DNA of 7,146 nucleotides from Oscillospiraceae bacterium. Lineage in GTDB: Bacteria > Bacillota > Clostridia > Oscillospirales > Ruminococcaceae. Positions 1 through 5,483 of this stretch are shown here, piece by piece (within the stretch, counting starts at the first letter, position 1; each line of letters begins with the position of its first letter). The DNA is taken from positions 1 to 7,146 of the forward strand of contig JAGALG010000127.1 in the NCBI GenBank assembly GCA_017848075.1, given 5' to 3'. Under the pieces are notes generated by a model. It made no database searches. It was not told where the DNA came from and saw only the letters and a program-made list of their open reading frames with translations. Both the position numbers and the translations under genes were made by a program.

Positions 1-477
1 GCATATGAACGCCTTCTTACGGAATTTAATTTAACTCAGGATGAAGTTGCAGAACGAGTTTCTAAAAGTAGAACTGCTGTTACAAACTCTATGCGATTGA
101 TTAAATTGTCTCAAAAAGTAAAACAGATGGTAATTGATGAGATGATTTCAGCCGGACATGCCCGTGCCCTTTTGGCAATTGAAAATCCGGAGCAACAGCA
201 TATGCTTGCAATGCGTATTTTTGATGAAAAGCTAAGCGTTCGAGAAGTAGAAAAGATAATTCGATTACTAAAAGAAAACAAGCCTGTAAAGGAGAAAAAA
301 GTAGTAGAAAATGATTTTATTTATCGTGATTTAGAAGAAAAGATAAAATCAGTTATGGGAACAAAAGTAAGTATCAACCAAAAGGCGAAAGGTAAAGGGA
401 AAATAGAGATTGAATATTATTCGAGCAAAGAACTCGAACGTATATTCGATTTATTAATGTCGGTTGCCAATAACTAA
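1..477 (+). CDS. parB: Chromosome-partitioning protein ParB/Spo0J, C-terminal part (5' end outside window)
   Basis: ParB is a CTP-dependent DNA clamp that loads at parS sites near the origin and works with ParA and SMC in chromosome segregation. The frame is already open at base 1, so 158 residues of the C-terminal half are visible and the start lies upstream. The first residues, AYERLLTEFNLTQDEVAERV, are the conserved lead-in to the ParB helix-turn-helix. They are followed by SKSRTAVTNSMRLIKL (recognition-helix region) and SAGHARALLAIENPEQQ, a hallmark of Spo0J-type ParB. A lysine/glutamate-rich linker follows, then a short C-terminal dimerisation segment (IEIEYYSSKELERIFDLL). The Met at 91 is internal to the HTH and not a start. 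None of the 15 leucine codons is CTG. The next gene begins 20 nt after the stop. parA is expected just upstream but is not in the window. Confidence 0.95.
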   Translation, partial: AYERLLTEFNLTQDEVAERVSKSRTAVTNSMRLIKLSQKVKQMVIDEMISAGHARALLAIENPEQQHMLAMRIFDEKLSVREVEKIIRLLKENKPVKEKKVVENDFIYRDLEEKIKSVMGTKVSINQKAKGKGKIEIEYYSSKELERIFDLLMSVANN

Positions 478-497
478 TCAAAAAAGGGGTAAAATAA

Positions 498-1034
498 ATG
501 GAAAGTAAAATTTTGGCAGAAATTGGAGTGGATCCTGCAATTATTTTGATTGTAATGTTCATACTAATTGTAGTATTATTCTTTATGGTCATAAATGCGA
601 ATATGAAATATATTCGTCTAAAAGCAAGTTATACATCTTTTATGAAAGGAAAAGATGGAAAGACATTGGAAGAAAGCATCTTTGAAAGATTTGATGAATT
701 AGATGAAGTAACGAATATGGCATTAAAAAATCGCCAAGAAATTAGAAATTTACAAGAAGATTTGCTTGGAACCTTGCAAAAAGTAGGTATTTTGCGTTAT
801 GATGCTTTTAGTGAAATGGGAGGCAACTTAAGCTTTGCACTTACATTGCTAGACGGAAACAATAATGGTTACATTATTAACTCCATGCATAGTAGAGAAG
901 GCTGCTACAATTATATTAAGGAAATTGTGAAAGGTGAGAGTTATATTGAACTCTCAGAGGAAGAAGCAGAATCCTTAGACAGAGCGATTTATCAGGAATT
1001 AGCAGGTCTTGACCTAGGAAATATGAAAAAGTAG
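498..1034 (+). CDS. DUF4446 family membrane-anchored protein
   Basis: This 178-residue protein has no established biochemical function. A single N-terminal hydrophobic segment at about residues 14-33 should anchor it in the membrane. A charged, helix-forming stretch (about 56-95, probably coiled coil) follows. The conserved cytoplasmic block at about 93-146 carries the family pattern: LQKVGILRYDAFSEMGG, LSFALTLLDG, and NGYIINSMHSREG. I assign DUF4446 from that block and from the position between parB and serS, a common arrangement in Clostridia. The ATG at 498 has an AAGGGG ribosome binding site 8 nt upstream. The gene lies 20 nt after parB and 18 nt before serS, so it is probably cotranscribed with both. 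All 22 leucine codons avoid CTG, matching parB and unlike the genes after about 1737. Confidence 0.9.
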   Translation: MESKILAEIGVDPAIILIVMFILIVVLFFMVINANMKYIRLKASYTSFMKGKDGKTLEESIFERFDELDEVTNMALKNRQEIRNLQEDLLGTLQKVGILRYDAFSEMGGNLSFALTLLDGNNNGYIINSMHSREGCYNYIKEIVKGESYIELSEEEAESLDRAIYQELAGLDLGNMKK

Positions 1035-1052
1035 TTATGAGGAGGACAGAGT

Positions 1053-2333
1053 ATGTTAGACATCAGATTTTTGAGAGAAAATCCAGAGGTAGTAAAACAA
1101 AATATTAGAAATAAGTTTCAGGATAGTAAATTACCATTGGTAGATGAGGTAATTGCACTTGATATTCGAAACAGAGAGATTAAACAAGAAGTAGAGGCAC
1201 TTCGTGCAGATAAGAATAAAATCTCTAAAATGATTGGTGCTTGTATGGCACAAGGTAAAAAAGAAGAAGCAGAAGAATATAAGAGACAGGTAGCTGCAAA
1301 CGCAGGAAGAACAGAAGAACTTTCTAAGGAAGAAAAAGAAGTAGAAGAGAAAATCAAAACCATTATGATGACAATTCCAAATATCATTGACCCATCTGTT
1401 CCAATTGGAAAAGATGACAGTGAAAATGTGGAAGTAGAAAGATTCGGGGAGCCAGTGGTTCCGGAATGGGATGTTCCATATCATACAGAGATTATGAGCA
1501 AATTTAATGGTATTGATTTGGATGCTGCAGGAAGAGTTGCAGGGAATGGTTTCTATTGTTTAATGGGAGATATTGCAAGATTGCATTCCGCAGTGATTTC
1601 TTATGCTCGTGATTTTATGATTAATAAAGGTTTTACCTATTGTATTCCACCTTTCATGATTCGTAGCAACGTTGTTACAGGTGTTATGAGTTTTGCTGAG
1701 ATGGAAAACATGATGTACAAGATCGAAGGCGAGGACCTGTACCTGATCGGTACTTCCGAGCACTCCATGATCGGTAAATTCATCGACACCATTCTGGATG
1801 AAAAATCCCTGCCACAGGCTATGACCTCCTACTCTCCATGCTTCCGTAAAGAAGTTGGTGCACATGGTATCGAGGAACGCGGCGTTTACCGCATCCACCA
1901 GTTCGAGAAACAGGAAATGGTTGTTGTCTGCAAACCAGAAGAATCCCCAGAGTGGTTTGAGAAAATGTACCACTACACGGTAGAGTTCTTCCGTTCTCTG
2001 GACATTCCAGTTCGTTCTCTGGAATGTTGCTCCGGTGACCTGGCTGACCTGAAAGTAAAATCCATCGATGTTGAAGCTTGGTCTCCTCGTCAGCAGAAAT
2101 ACTTTGAAGTTGGTTCCTGCTCTAACCTGGGCGATGCTCAGGCTCGCAGACTGGGTATCCGCATCAAAGGGGAAGGCAAAAACTACTTCGCTCACACTCT
2201 GAACAATACCGTGGTTGCTCCTCCTCGTATGCTGATCGCATTCCTGGAAAACAACCTGAATGATGACGGCTCTGTTCGCATTCCAGAACCTCTGAGAATG
2301 TACATGGGCGGCAAAGATGTCATCAGACCATAG
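1053..2333 (+). CDS. serS: Serine--tRNA ligase (seryl-tRNA synthetase)
   Basis: Cytoplasmic class II aminoacyl-tRNA synthetase that activates serine with ATP and charges tRNA-Ser (and tRNA-Sec where present). The 426 residues match the usual bacterial length. The N-terminal antiparallel coiled-coil arm (about 28-108) is rich in K/E and contacts the tRNA long variable arm. The catalytic core shows a PP at 199-200 (motif 1 region), the serine-binding TxE motif as T234-S235-E236, motif 2 with F264-R265 through RIHQFEKQE (R280 to E288), and motif 3 as NNTVVAPPRMLIAFLEN with R392. That motif 3 wording is the variant I know from clostridial SerRS rather than the E. coli form. Start ATG 1053 has GAGGAGG 7 nt upstream. 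The protein looks intact, but codon use changes sharply in mid-gene: 0 of 10 leucines are CTG in residues 1-220, and 15 of 15 are CTG in residues 221-426. Confidence 0.96.
   Translation: MLDIRFLRENPEVVKQNIRNKFQDSKLPLVDEVIALDIRNREIKQEVEALRADKNKISKMIGACMAQGKKEEAEEYKRQVAANAGRTEELSKEEKEVEEKIKTIMMTIPNIIDPSVPIGKDDSENVEVERFGEPVVPEWDVPYHTEIMSKFNGIDLDAAGRVAGNGFYCLMGDIARLHSAVISYARDFMINKGFTYCIPPFMIRSNVVTGVMSFAEMENMMYKIEGEDLYLIGTSEHSMIGKFIDTILDEKSLPQAMTSYSPCFRKEVGAHGIEERGVYRIHQFEKQEMVVVCKPEESPEWFEKMYHYTVEFFRSLDIPVRSLECCSGDLADLKVKSIDVEAWSPRQQKYFEVGSCSNLGDAQARRLGIRIKGEGKNYFAHTLNNTVVAPPRMLIAFLENNLNDDGSVRIPEPLRMYMGGKDVIRP
1584..1737. other. Compositional junction inside serS
   Basis: The last non-CTG leucine codon of the gene is TTG at 1581-1583 and the first CTG is at 1737-1739. 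Between them, Tyr moves from TAT to TAC, Asp from GAT to GAC and Ile from ATT to ATC, with the visible switch at about 1700-1725. Across the whole gene, Ile is 16 ATT to 4 ATC before the switch and 3 ATT to 11 ATC after it. Hand-counted GC is 114/300 for 1381-1680 and 147/300 for 1741-2040. The reading frame and protein family are unbroken. I infer a join of two sequences of different origin within a strongly conserved coding region. Confidence 0.75.
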
Positions 2334-2344
2334 TTCTGCAATCG

Positions 2345-2387
2345 AATCCGCCAAGGTGTATTGTACACCTTGGCGGATTTCTGTTTT
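2345..2387 (+). terminator. Rho-independent terminator after serS
   Basis: A perfect inverted repeat (2345-2360 with 2364-2379, core CCGCCAAGGTGTA / TACACCTTGGCGG) encloses a 3-nt loop. It begins 12 bases after the serS stop. The downstream tract is U-rich but interrupted (ATTTCTGTTTT). It probably ends the parB-DUF4446-serS transcript. Confidence 0.85.
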
Positions 2388-2446
2388 ACAGCTTAATTAA
2401 GCCAATATAAGCCGAAAACTTTTTTCAGAAGCGACAGGATTCCCTA

Positions 2447-2475
2447 TTGCAAATGAAAAAACGCTGTAGTATAAT
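2447..2475 (+). promoter_or_regulatory. Sigma-A-type promoter for tRNA-Ala
   Basis: A -35 element TTGCAA (2447-2452) is followed by exactly 17 nt and a perfect -10 TATAAT (2470-2475). Initiation would be expected near 2482, about 9 nt before the mature tRNA 5' end. It lies between the serS terminator and the tRNA, as a stable-RNA promoter should. Confidence 0.85.
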
Positions 2476-2490
2476 ATATCTCGTAAACCC

Positions 2491-2566
2491 GGGGGTGTAG
2501 CGCAGTTGGGAGCGCGTTTGAATGGCATTCAAAAGGTCGAGGGTTCGATCCCCTTCATCTCCACCA
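2491..2566 (+). tRNA. tRNA-Ala, anticodon GGC
   Basis: This 76-nt cloverleaf reads codon GCC (and GCU by wobble). The acceptor arm is GGGGGTG/CATCTCC, with the alanine identity pair G3-U70 visible as G2493 and T2560. The D stem is GCGC/GCGC. The anticodon stem is TTTGA/TCAAA around the loop ATGGCAT, with GGC at 2524-2526. The T stem is GAGGG/CCCTT with loop TTCGATC. The discriminator is A2563 and CCA is encoded (2564-2566). The 32-38 pair is A-U (A2522, T2528), a feature known to tune decoding accuracy of bacterial tRNA-Ala(GGC). Nothing looks degenerate. Confidence 0.97.
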
Positions 2567-2570
2567 AACC

Positions 2571-2608
2571 AATTATAGGCACTGCCTCATGAGGCAGTGC
2601 CTATAATT
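2571..2608. repeat. Perfect 38-nt palindrome behind the tRNA
   Basis: Every base pairs symmetrically around the centre TCATGA; the arms are AATTATAGGCACTGCC and GGCAGTGCCTATAATT. It starts 5 nt after the tRNA CCA and ends 26 nt before the next ATG. As RNA it gives a 17-bp stem with a 4-nt loop, but it is followed by TAAAATTTG-like sequence and not a U run, so it is a poor intrinsic terminator. Each arm also contains TATAAT on one strand (2602-2607 plus; 2572-2577 minus), the plus copy without a recognisable -35. Possible roles are a tRNA 3' processing or partial termination hairpin, or a dimeric protein binding site. Confidence 0.9.
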
Positions 2609-2634
2609 AAAATTTGCTTGGAAGGGGGATCTGT

Positions 2635-2832
2635 ATGCCGGATTATAAAGCCATGTATTATCATTTGGCGGGACGCATGGCAACTGCCATTGATGCGCTG
2701 GAAGCTACTACCAATGCACTGGTTAATATTACTGAAAAGCTGAAGCTGGCGCAACAGACCACCGAGGAAATGTTCCTTTCCAGTCCTGATGACGATGAGG
2801 ATCCTTTGGATAGTGAATCACTTTCAAAGTAA
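2635..2832 (+). CDS. Small acidic protein of unknown function (65 aa)
   Basis: I do not recognise this as a named family. The start ATG 2635 is preferred over the in-frame TTG 2614 because GGAAGGGGG at 2620-2628 sits 6 nt upstream. Residues 1-47 (MPDYKAMYYHLAGRMATAID onward) look like one long amphipathic helix with a YK-MYYHL start and A/L/T repeats, followed by a short acidic tail (PDDDEDPLDSESLSK). It has no signal peptide, membrane segment or cysteine. Similar-looking short YK..Y..L proteins are common in gut Clostridia, to my recollection, mostly without assigned function. It lies between the tRNA-Ala palindrome and a terminator, so it may be transcribed by read-through from the tRNA promoter. 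The strong ribosome binding site and regular coding pattern support a real gene. Confidence 0.7.
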   Translation: MPDYKAMYYHLAGRMATAIDALEATTNALVNITEKLKLAQQTTEEMFLSSPDDDEDPLDSESLSK

Positions 2833-2873
2833 AGGTGCAACCCGTAAATTCCATAAGCAGCATCTATATTATG

Positions 2874-2882
2874 TGATATTAT
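2874..2882 (+). promoter_or_regulatory. Possible extended -10 promoter for the 2940 gene
   Basis: TGA followed by TATTAT (2877-2882) fits an extended -10 element. At the 17-nt spacing the -35 position reads TAAGCA, a weak match. Transcription would start near 2889, at the foot of the hairpin at 2890-2912. It is the only promoter-like sequence I find between the 65-aa gene and the following pair. Confidence 0.35.
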
Positions 2883-2889
2883 AAAGGCG

Positions 2890-2917
2890 AGCGAGTGTGT
2901 AAAACACTCGCTTTTTT
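2890..2917 (+). terminator. Rho-independent terminator after the 65-aa gene
   Basis: The stem AGCGAGTGT (2890-2898) pairs with ACACTCGCT (2904-2912) around the loop GTAAA, and a T run occupies 2912-2917. It lies 57 nt past the stop of the 65-aa gene and 22 nt before the next ATG. It most simply ends the tRNA/65-aa transcript. Confidence 0.85.
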
Positions 2918-2939
2918 AATAGTCAGAGGAGGCATATTG

Positions 2940-3473
2940 ATGGAAACAGAGCAGAAGCTATTTGTTTGTATCCATGAAAAAGAAAGTAGTTTGCAGGAAA
3001 AACTGTTGTGCAAAGGTGTCAGGGCAGAATTGTTCCGAGAGGAAGGTGCTCTTTGGAACTGCCATGTGGCAAAGCGCGGAGAAAAAGTGTGCCTCGCCTT
3101 TGAAGAAGGTGCCACACTCTTCTTCGCAGAGGAACAGGCAGCGGCAGAATTTTTATATATGGTGATTTGTCATTGTCTGTATTTGCAGATGATGACGGTG
3201 GATTTTGGTAATATGATGGGAATTCTAGGCTGTTCTGACTGGGAAAATCCAATTCAATGTAAAGACTGGGAACGAAGAGAGGAACTTCCATTCTGGAGCT
3301 CTGTTTTATCCACTCATGTGTTGCCGGATGAAGAAGATCCGGAACTTTGCTTCCAATATATGAATGAAGTAGATGATGCTCTGATGGAGCACTTTGCAGA
3401 GGATTCTCAGATTATCATGATTTTTGGTGAAGTCGATCAGGAGCAGCGAAAGCTGTTTTGGGTGGAGGCATAA
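2940..3473 (+). CDS. Hypothetical cysteine-rich acidic protein (177 aa)
   Basis: I do not recognise a family. The start ATG 2940 has AGAGGAGG at 2925-2932 with 7-nt spacing; upstream in-frame GTG/TTG codons lie in the terminator hairpin or spacer and are rejected. The protein has no signal peptide or clear membrane span and is probably cytoplasmic. Nine cysteines occur at 10, 24, 41, 51, 77, 79, 98, 107 and 137; a CHC at 77-79 is the only close pair. The N-terminal half is mixed beta/alpha in character. The segment at about 66-95 is hydrophobic and helical, and the C-terminal third is acidic with several tryptophans (W101, W110, W119, W174). Only one base separates its stop from the ATG of the DUF2284 gene, so the two are almost certainly one translationally coupled operon, which suggests a shared metal- or redox-related role. 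That function is inference from context only. Confidence 0.75.
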   Translation: METEQKLFVCIHEKESSLQEKLLCKGVRAELFREEGALWNCHVAKRGEKVCLAFEEGATLFFAEEQAAAEFLYMVICHCLYLQMMTVDFGNMMGILGCSDWENPIQCKDWERREELPFWSSVLSTHVLPDEEDPELCFQYMNEVDDALMEHFAEDSQIIMIFGEVDQEQRKLFWVEA

Positions 3474-3474
3474 A

Positions 3475-4035
3475 ATGTATCAGGTGAAAGATTTTTGGGC
3501 AGAGGTGCCTCTGCGGGGAAAATGGGAACAATGGGTCAATATTCCGCGCTTTCTGGATTGCTGCCGCAGTTGCCCCAATTTCGGACAGGTCTGGTCCTGT
3601 CCACCTTATTCCTTCGACCCACTGTCGATTTGGAACAGCTATGATACCGTACAAATCTGCTGCAGGCAGATTTGTTTTAATGATGAGGCTTTGCAGATTG
3701 CTTACCCACCTCAGGAATTGGGACAGATCAGCAAAGAACTGCTGCAGAGAGAGCAGGATGCTCTGCTGGAAAAGATGATGGAGCTGGAACGCCAACATCG
3801 GGGGAGCATGGCTTTAGCAGCAGGAAGCTGTGCGGCCTGTGCTCCAATGGACTGCGCAAGAAAAACAGGGGGACGCTGTCGCCATCCGGAAAAAATACGC
3901 TATTCCTTGGAATCCCTTGGAGCAGATGTAGGTCGAATCGTGGAAGAACAATTTGGTTTGAAAATGCTTTGGGGACAAGAGGGTCATCTACCGGAATATT
4001 ACCTTTTGGTAGCGGGTATCTTTAAAAATCAGTAA
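3475..4035 (+). CDS. DUF2284 family predicted metal-binding protein
   Basis: This 186-residue protein fits DUF2284, a family of cysteine-cluster proteins thought to bind metal or an iron-sulfur cluster; the reaction is unknown. The N-terminal cluster has C29, C30, C33 and C42 in CCRSCPNFGQVWSCPPYSFD, the family signature (CxxC, then WSCPP). A further group, C62, C63 and C67, lies in ICCRQIC. The C-terminal ferredoxin-like cluster is GSCAACAPMDC with C119, C122 and C127, then C135 in RCRHPEK, followed by the conserved SLESLGADVGRIVEEQFGL. There is no signal peptide, so it should be cytoplasmic. The start ATG 3475 has GGAGG at 3464-3468 (6-nt spacing), placed inside the end of the preceding gene, which argues for coupling. 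An upstream in-frame ATG at 3424 would overlap the preceding gene and lacks a site. A strong terminator follows. Confidence 0.9.
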   Translation: MYQVKDFWAEVPLRGKWEQWVNIPRFLDCCRSCPNFGQVWSCPPYSFDPLSIWNSYDTVQICCRQICFNDEALQIAYPPQELGQISKELLQREQDALLEKMMELERQHRGSMALAAGSCAACAPMDCARKTGGRCRHPEKIRYSLESLGADVGRIVEEQFGLKMLWGQEGHLPEYYLLVAGIFKNQ

Positions 4036-4036
4036 G

Positions 4037-4082
4037 AAAAAGCAGGATATTTCTTTTTTATGAGGAAATATCCTGCTTTTTT
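4037..4082 (+). terminator. Rho-independent terminator after the DUF2284 gene
   Basis: Arms 4037-4053 and 4065-4081 are perfectly complementary (core GCAGGATATTTC / GAAATATCCTGC), with an 11-nt loop rich in T. Six T residues (4077-4082) follow on the plus strand. The matching A run on the left would make it work in both directions, though no minus-strand gene approaches it. Confidence 0.92.
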
Positions 4083-4223
4083 AAATAATTAAATTATTTA
4101 TCTTATTCTCGTTATTTTTTGTGATAAACTGTTTATTTCTGAGAGGCAAATTGGTCAAATCACTGAAAGTTTGGATAAAGCATGGTTCTTCTGAAAGAAC
4201 AATTTTTAGTTTATTGGGGCTTT

Positions 4224-4252
4224 TTGACAATAAAAATACGAGAAATTAAGAA
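4224..4252 (+). promoter_or_regulatory. Possible distal promoter with consensus -35
   Basis: A perfect TTGACA (4224-4229) is present, but the sequence 17 nt downstream is TAAGAA (4247-4252), a poor -10. It could be an activator-dependent promoter or a chance match in AT-rich DNA. Confidence 0.3.
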
Positions 4253-4292
4253 AAGTGGTGTCATTTGGTACAAAAAAGTTTTATGTAAGCTA

Positions 4293-4321
4293 TTCCATTT
4301 TTGTGCGATTAGTGGTAATAT
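4293..4321 (+). promoter_or_regulatory. Probable mglB promoter with extended -10
   Basis: TGG followed by TAATAT (4313-4321) is an extended -10. At 17-nt spacing the -35 position is TTCCAT (4293-4298), weak, which the extended -10 could compensate. Initiation would be near 4328, inside the inverted repeat at 4326-4344, giving a leader of about 53 nt. Confidence 0.55.
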
Positions 4322-4325
4322 ATAG

Positions 4326-4344
4326 TCAGCGAAAGATTCGCTGA
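4326..4344. promoter_or_regulatory. Inverted repeat at the mglB start site, candidate operator
   Basis: TCAGCGAA-AGA-TTCGCTGA is a perfect 8-bp inverted repeat with a 3-bp centre, placed 4 bp after the proposed -10. The position suits a repressor dimer that blocks initiation. The right arm can also pair downstream in RNA (4335-4340 with 4357-4362, GATTCG/CGAATC), which would form a hairpin next to the ribosome binding site. The regulator is not in the window and the site does not match the CcpA cre consensus. Confidence 0.5.
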
Positions 4345-4380
4345 AAGTTTTCAAAACGAATCAAAGGAGAGATGATTTCT

Positions 4381-5430
4381 ATGAAAATGAAAAAACTGTT
4401 TGCAGGTCTTCTGGCTTGCGCAATGATGGCTTCTCTGGCTGCATGCAACGGCAATACCGAATCTACTTCCGGTGATCTGCCAGAAATCGGCGTATGTATC
4501 TACAAATACGACGATAACTTCATGACCTACACCAGACAGGCTATGGAAACCGCAGCAGAAGGTAAAGCAGTTCTGAACATGAACGACTCTGCAAATGACC
4601 AGGCAAAACAGAATGACCAGGTGGATACCCTGATCAACAAAGGCGTTAAAGCTCTGGTAATCAACCTGGTAGACCCAGAAGCAGCTCCAACCATCGCTGA
4701 AAAAGCAAAAGCTGCTAACATTCCACTGGTATTCATCAACAAAGAATATCCAGACGGCACCGACAAAATCGACTACGACAACTGTGTATATGTTGGTACC
4801 AGATCTGAAGAATCCGGTATCATCCAGGGTGAACTGATCGCATCCGCTTGGGAAGCTAACAAAGCTGACTGGGACAAAAACGGCGACGGCAAAATCCAGT
4901 ATGTAATGCTGAAAGGTGAAGAAGGTCACCCAGACGCAGAAGCAAGAACCACCTACTCCATTTCTACTCTGAACGATAAAGGCATCGAAACCATAGAACT
5001 GGGTCTCCAGTCCGCTACTTGGGACTCTGCACTGGCTAACAACCTGATGGAAACCTGGCTGGGTAAATTCGGTGACGAGATCGAAATGGTAATTGCTAAC
5101 AACGACGGTATGGCAATGGGCGCTATCGAAGCTCTGAAAGTAGCTGGCTACTTCGGCGACGACGGCAAATACATGCCAGTATTCGGCGTAGACGCTCTGC
5201 CAGAAGCTCTCGACCTGATCAATGCAGGTGAAATGGCTGGTACCGTTCTGAACGACCCACTGGGTCAGGGCGGCGCTGCAGTAGATCTGGCTGTTAACTA
5301 TGCTAATGGCAAAGAAGTTCTGGCTGACACTGACTGGACTCTGGACGACACCAAAGCAGTTCGTGTACCATATGTAGGTATCACTCTGGACAACATGGAT
5401 GTTGCAAAAACTGCTTACGGTCTGAACTAA
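4381..5430 (+). CDS. mglB: Galactose/methyl-galactoside ABC transporter substrate-binding lipoprotein
   Basis: Extracytoplasmic sugar receptor that binds D-galactose or D-glucose and delivers it to the MglAC importer. The 349 residues begin with a lipoprotein signal: MKMKK, a hydrophobic core, and lipobox LAAC with C22 as the lipid anchor. By recall of the E. coli protein, the sugar-binding residues are all conserved: D45 and F47 (YKYDDNF), N120 (INKE), H183, D185 and R189 (GHPDAEAR), W214, N241 (IANND), D271 (FGVDALPEA) and N291 (TVLNDP). The calcium loop D165-K-N167-G-D169-G-K-I-Q173 with E235 is also kept. ATG 4381 is chosen because AGGAG at 4365-4369 lies 11 nt upstream; ATG 4372 would be only 2 nt away. 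Codons are strongly biased (mostly CTG, AAA, CCA, GAC), as expected for an abundant binding protein. It is first in the operon. Confidence 0.96.
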   Translation: MKMKKLFAGLLACAMMASLAACNGNTESTSGDLPEIGVCIYKYDDNFMTYTRQAMETAAEGKAVLNMNDSANDQAKQNDQVDTLINKGVKALVINLVDPEAAPTIAEKAKAANIPLVFINKEYPDGTDKIDYDNCVYVGTRSEESGIIQGELIASAWEANKADWDKNGDGKIQYVMLKGEEGHPDAEARTTYSISTLNDKGIETIELGLQSATWDSALANNLMETWLGKFGDEIEMVIANNDGMAMGAIEALKVAGYFGDDGKYMPVFGVDALPEALDLINAGEMAGTVLNDPLGQGGAAVDLAVNYANGKEVLADTDWTLDDTKAVRVPYVGITLDNMDVAKTAYGLN

Positions 5431-5450
5431 TACATAACATTTTGAATCGT

Positions 5451-5469
5451 TCTGTTTGTAATAAACAGA
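5451..5469 (+). promoter_or_regulatory. Small hairpin after mglB
   Basis: TCTGTTT (5451-5457) pairs with AAACAGA (5463-5469) around GTAAT. No U run follows, so it is more likely an mRNA end-protecting element than a terminator. It is the first of two hairpins in the mglB-mglA gap. Confidence 0.5.
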
Positions 5470-5483
5470 TAACTAAGTGAAGT

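Larger units (their letters stand above)
4083..4380. other. AT-rich control region upstream of mglB
   Basis: This non-coding stretch between the DUF2284 terminator and mglB holds two promoter-like sequences (4224-4252 and 4293-4321), an inverted repeat over the likely start site (4326-4344), a 6-bp hairpin at 4185-4200 (GTTCTT/AAGAAC), and three copies of CTGAAAG (4163, 4191, 4341). I see no small open frame with a credible ribosome binding site and no known riboswitch pattern. Its length is compatible with regulation of a sugar-uptake operon by one or more DNA-binding proteins. Confidence 0.7.

Noticed and set aside
91..477. ParB starting at the Met at 91 as a short protein
   Set aside because: The frame is open to base 1 and the residues before 91 are the conserved beginning of the ParB helix-turn-helix, so the gene is cut by the window edge.
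1560..2354. Minus-strand open frame opposite the 3' half of serS
   Set aside because: It is open because the plus-strand gene there uses CTG for every leucine and so creates no antisense stops from TTA or CTA. Its extent reflects the codon switch and not a gene.
2391..2402. 12-nt palindrome GCTTAATTAAGC upstream of the tRNA promoter
   Set aside because: Short, AT-rich and outside the -35 element; expected by chance at this composition.
4342..4353. TGAAAGTTTTCA as a CcpA cre site for catabolite repression of mgl
   Set aside because: It lacks the central CG and is 2 bp too short for the cre consensus (TGWAANCGNTNWCA). It may still be part of another operator.
2567..4380. Possible integrated element downstream of tRNA-Ala
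   Set aside because: There is no integrase, recombinase, transposase or duplicated tRNA 3' end within the window, and the genes seen are ordinary chromosomal types.
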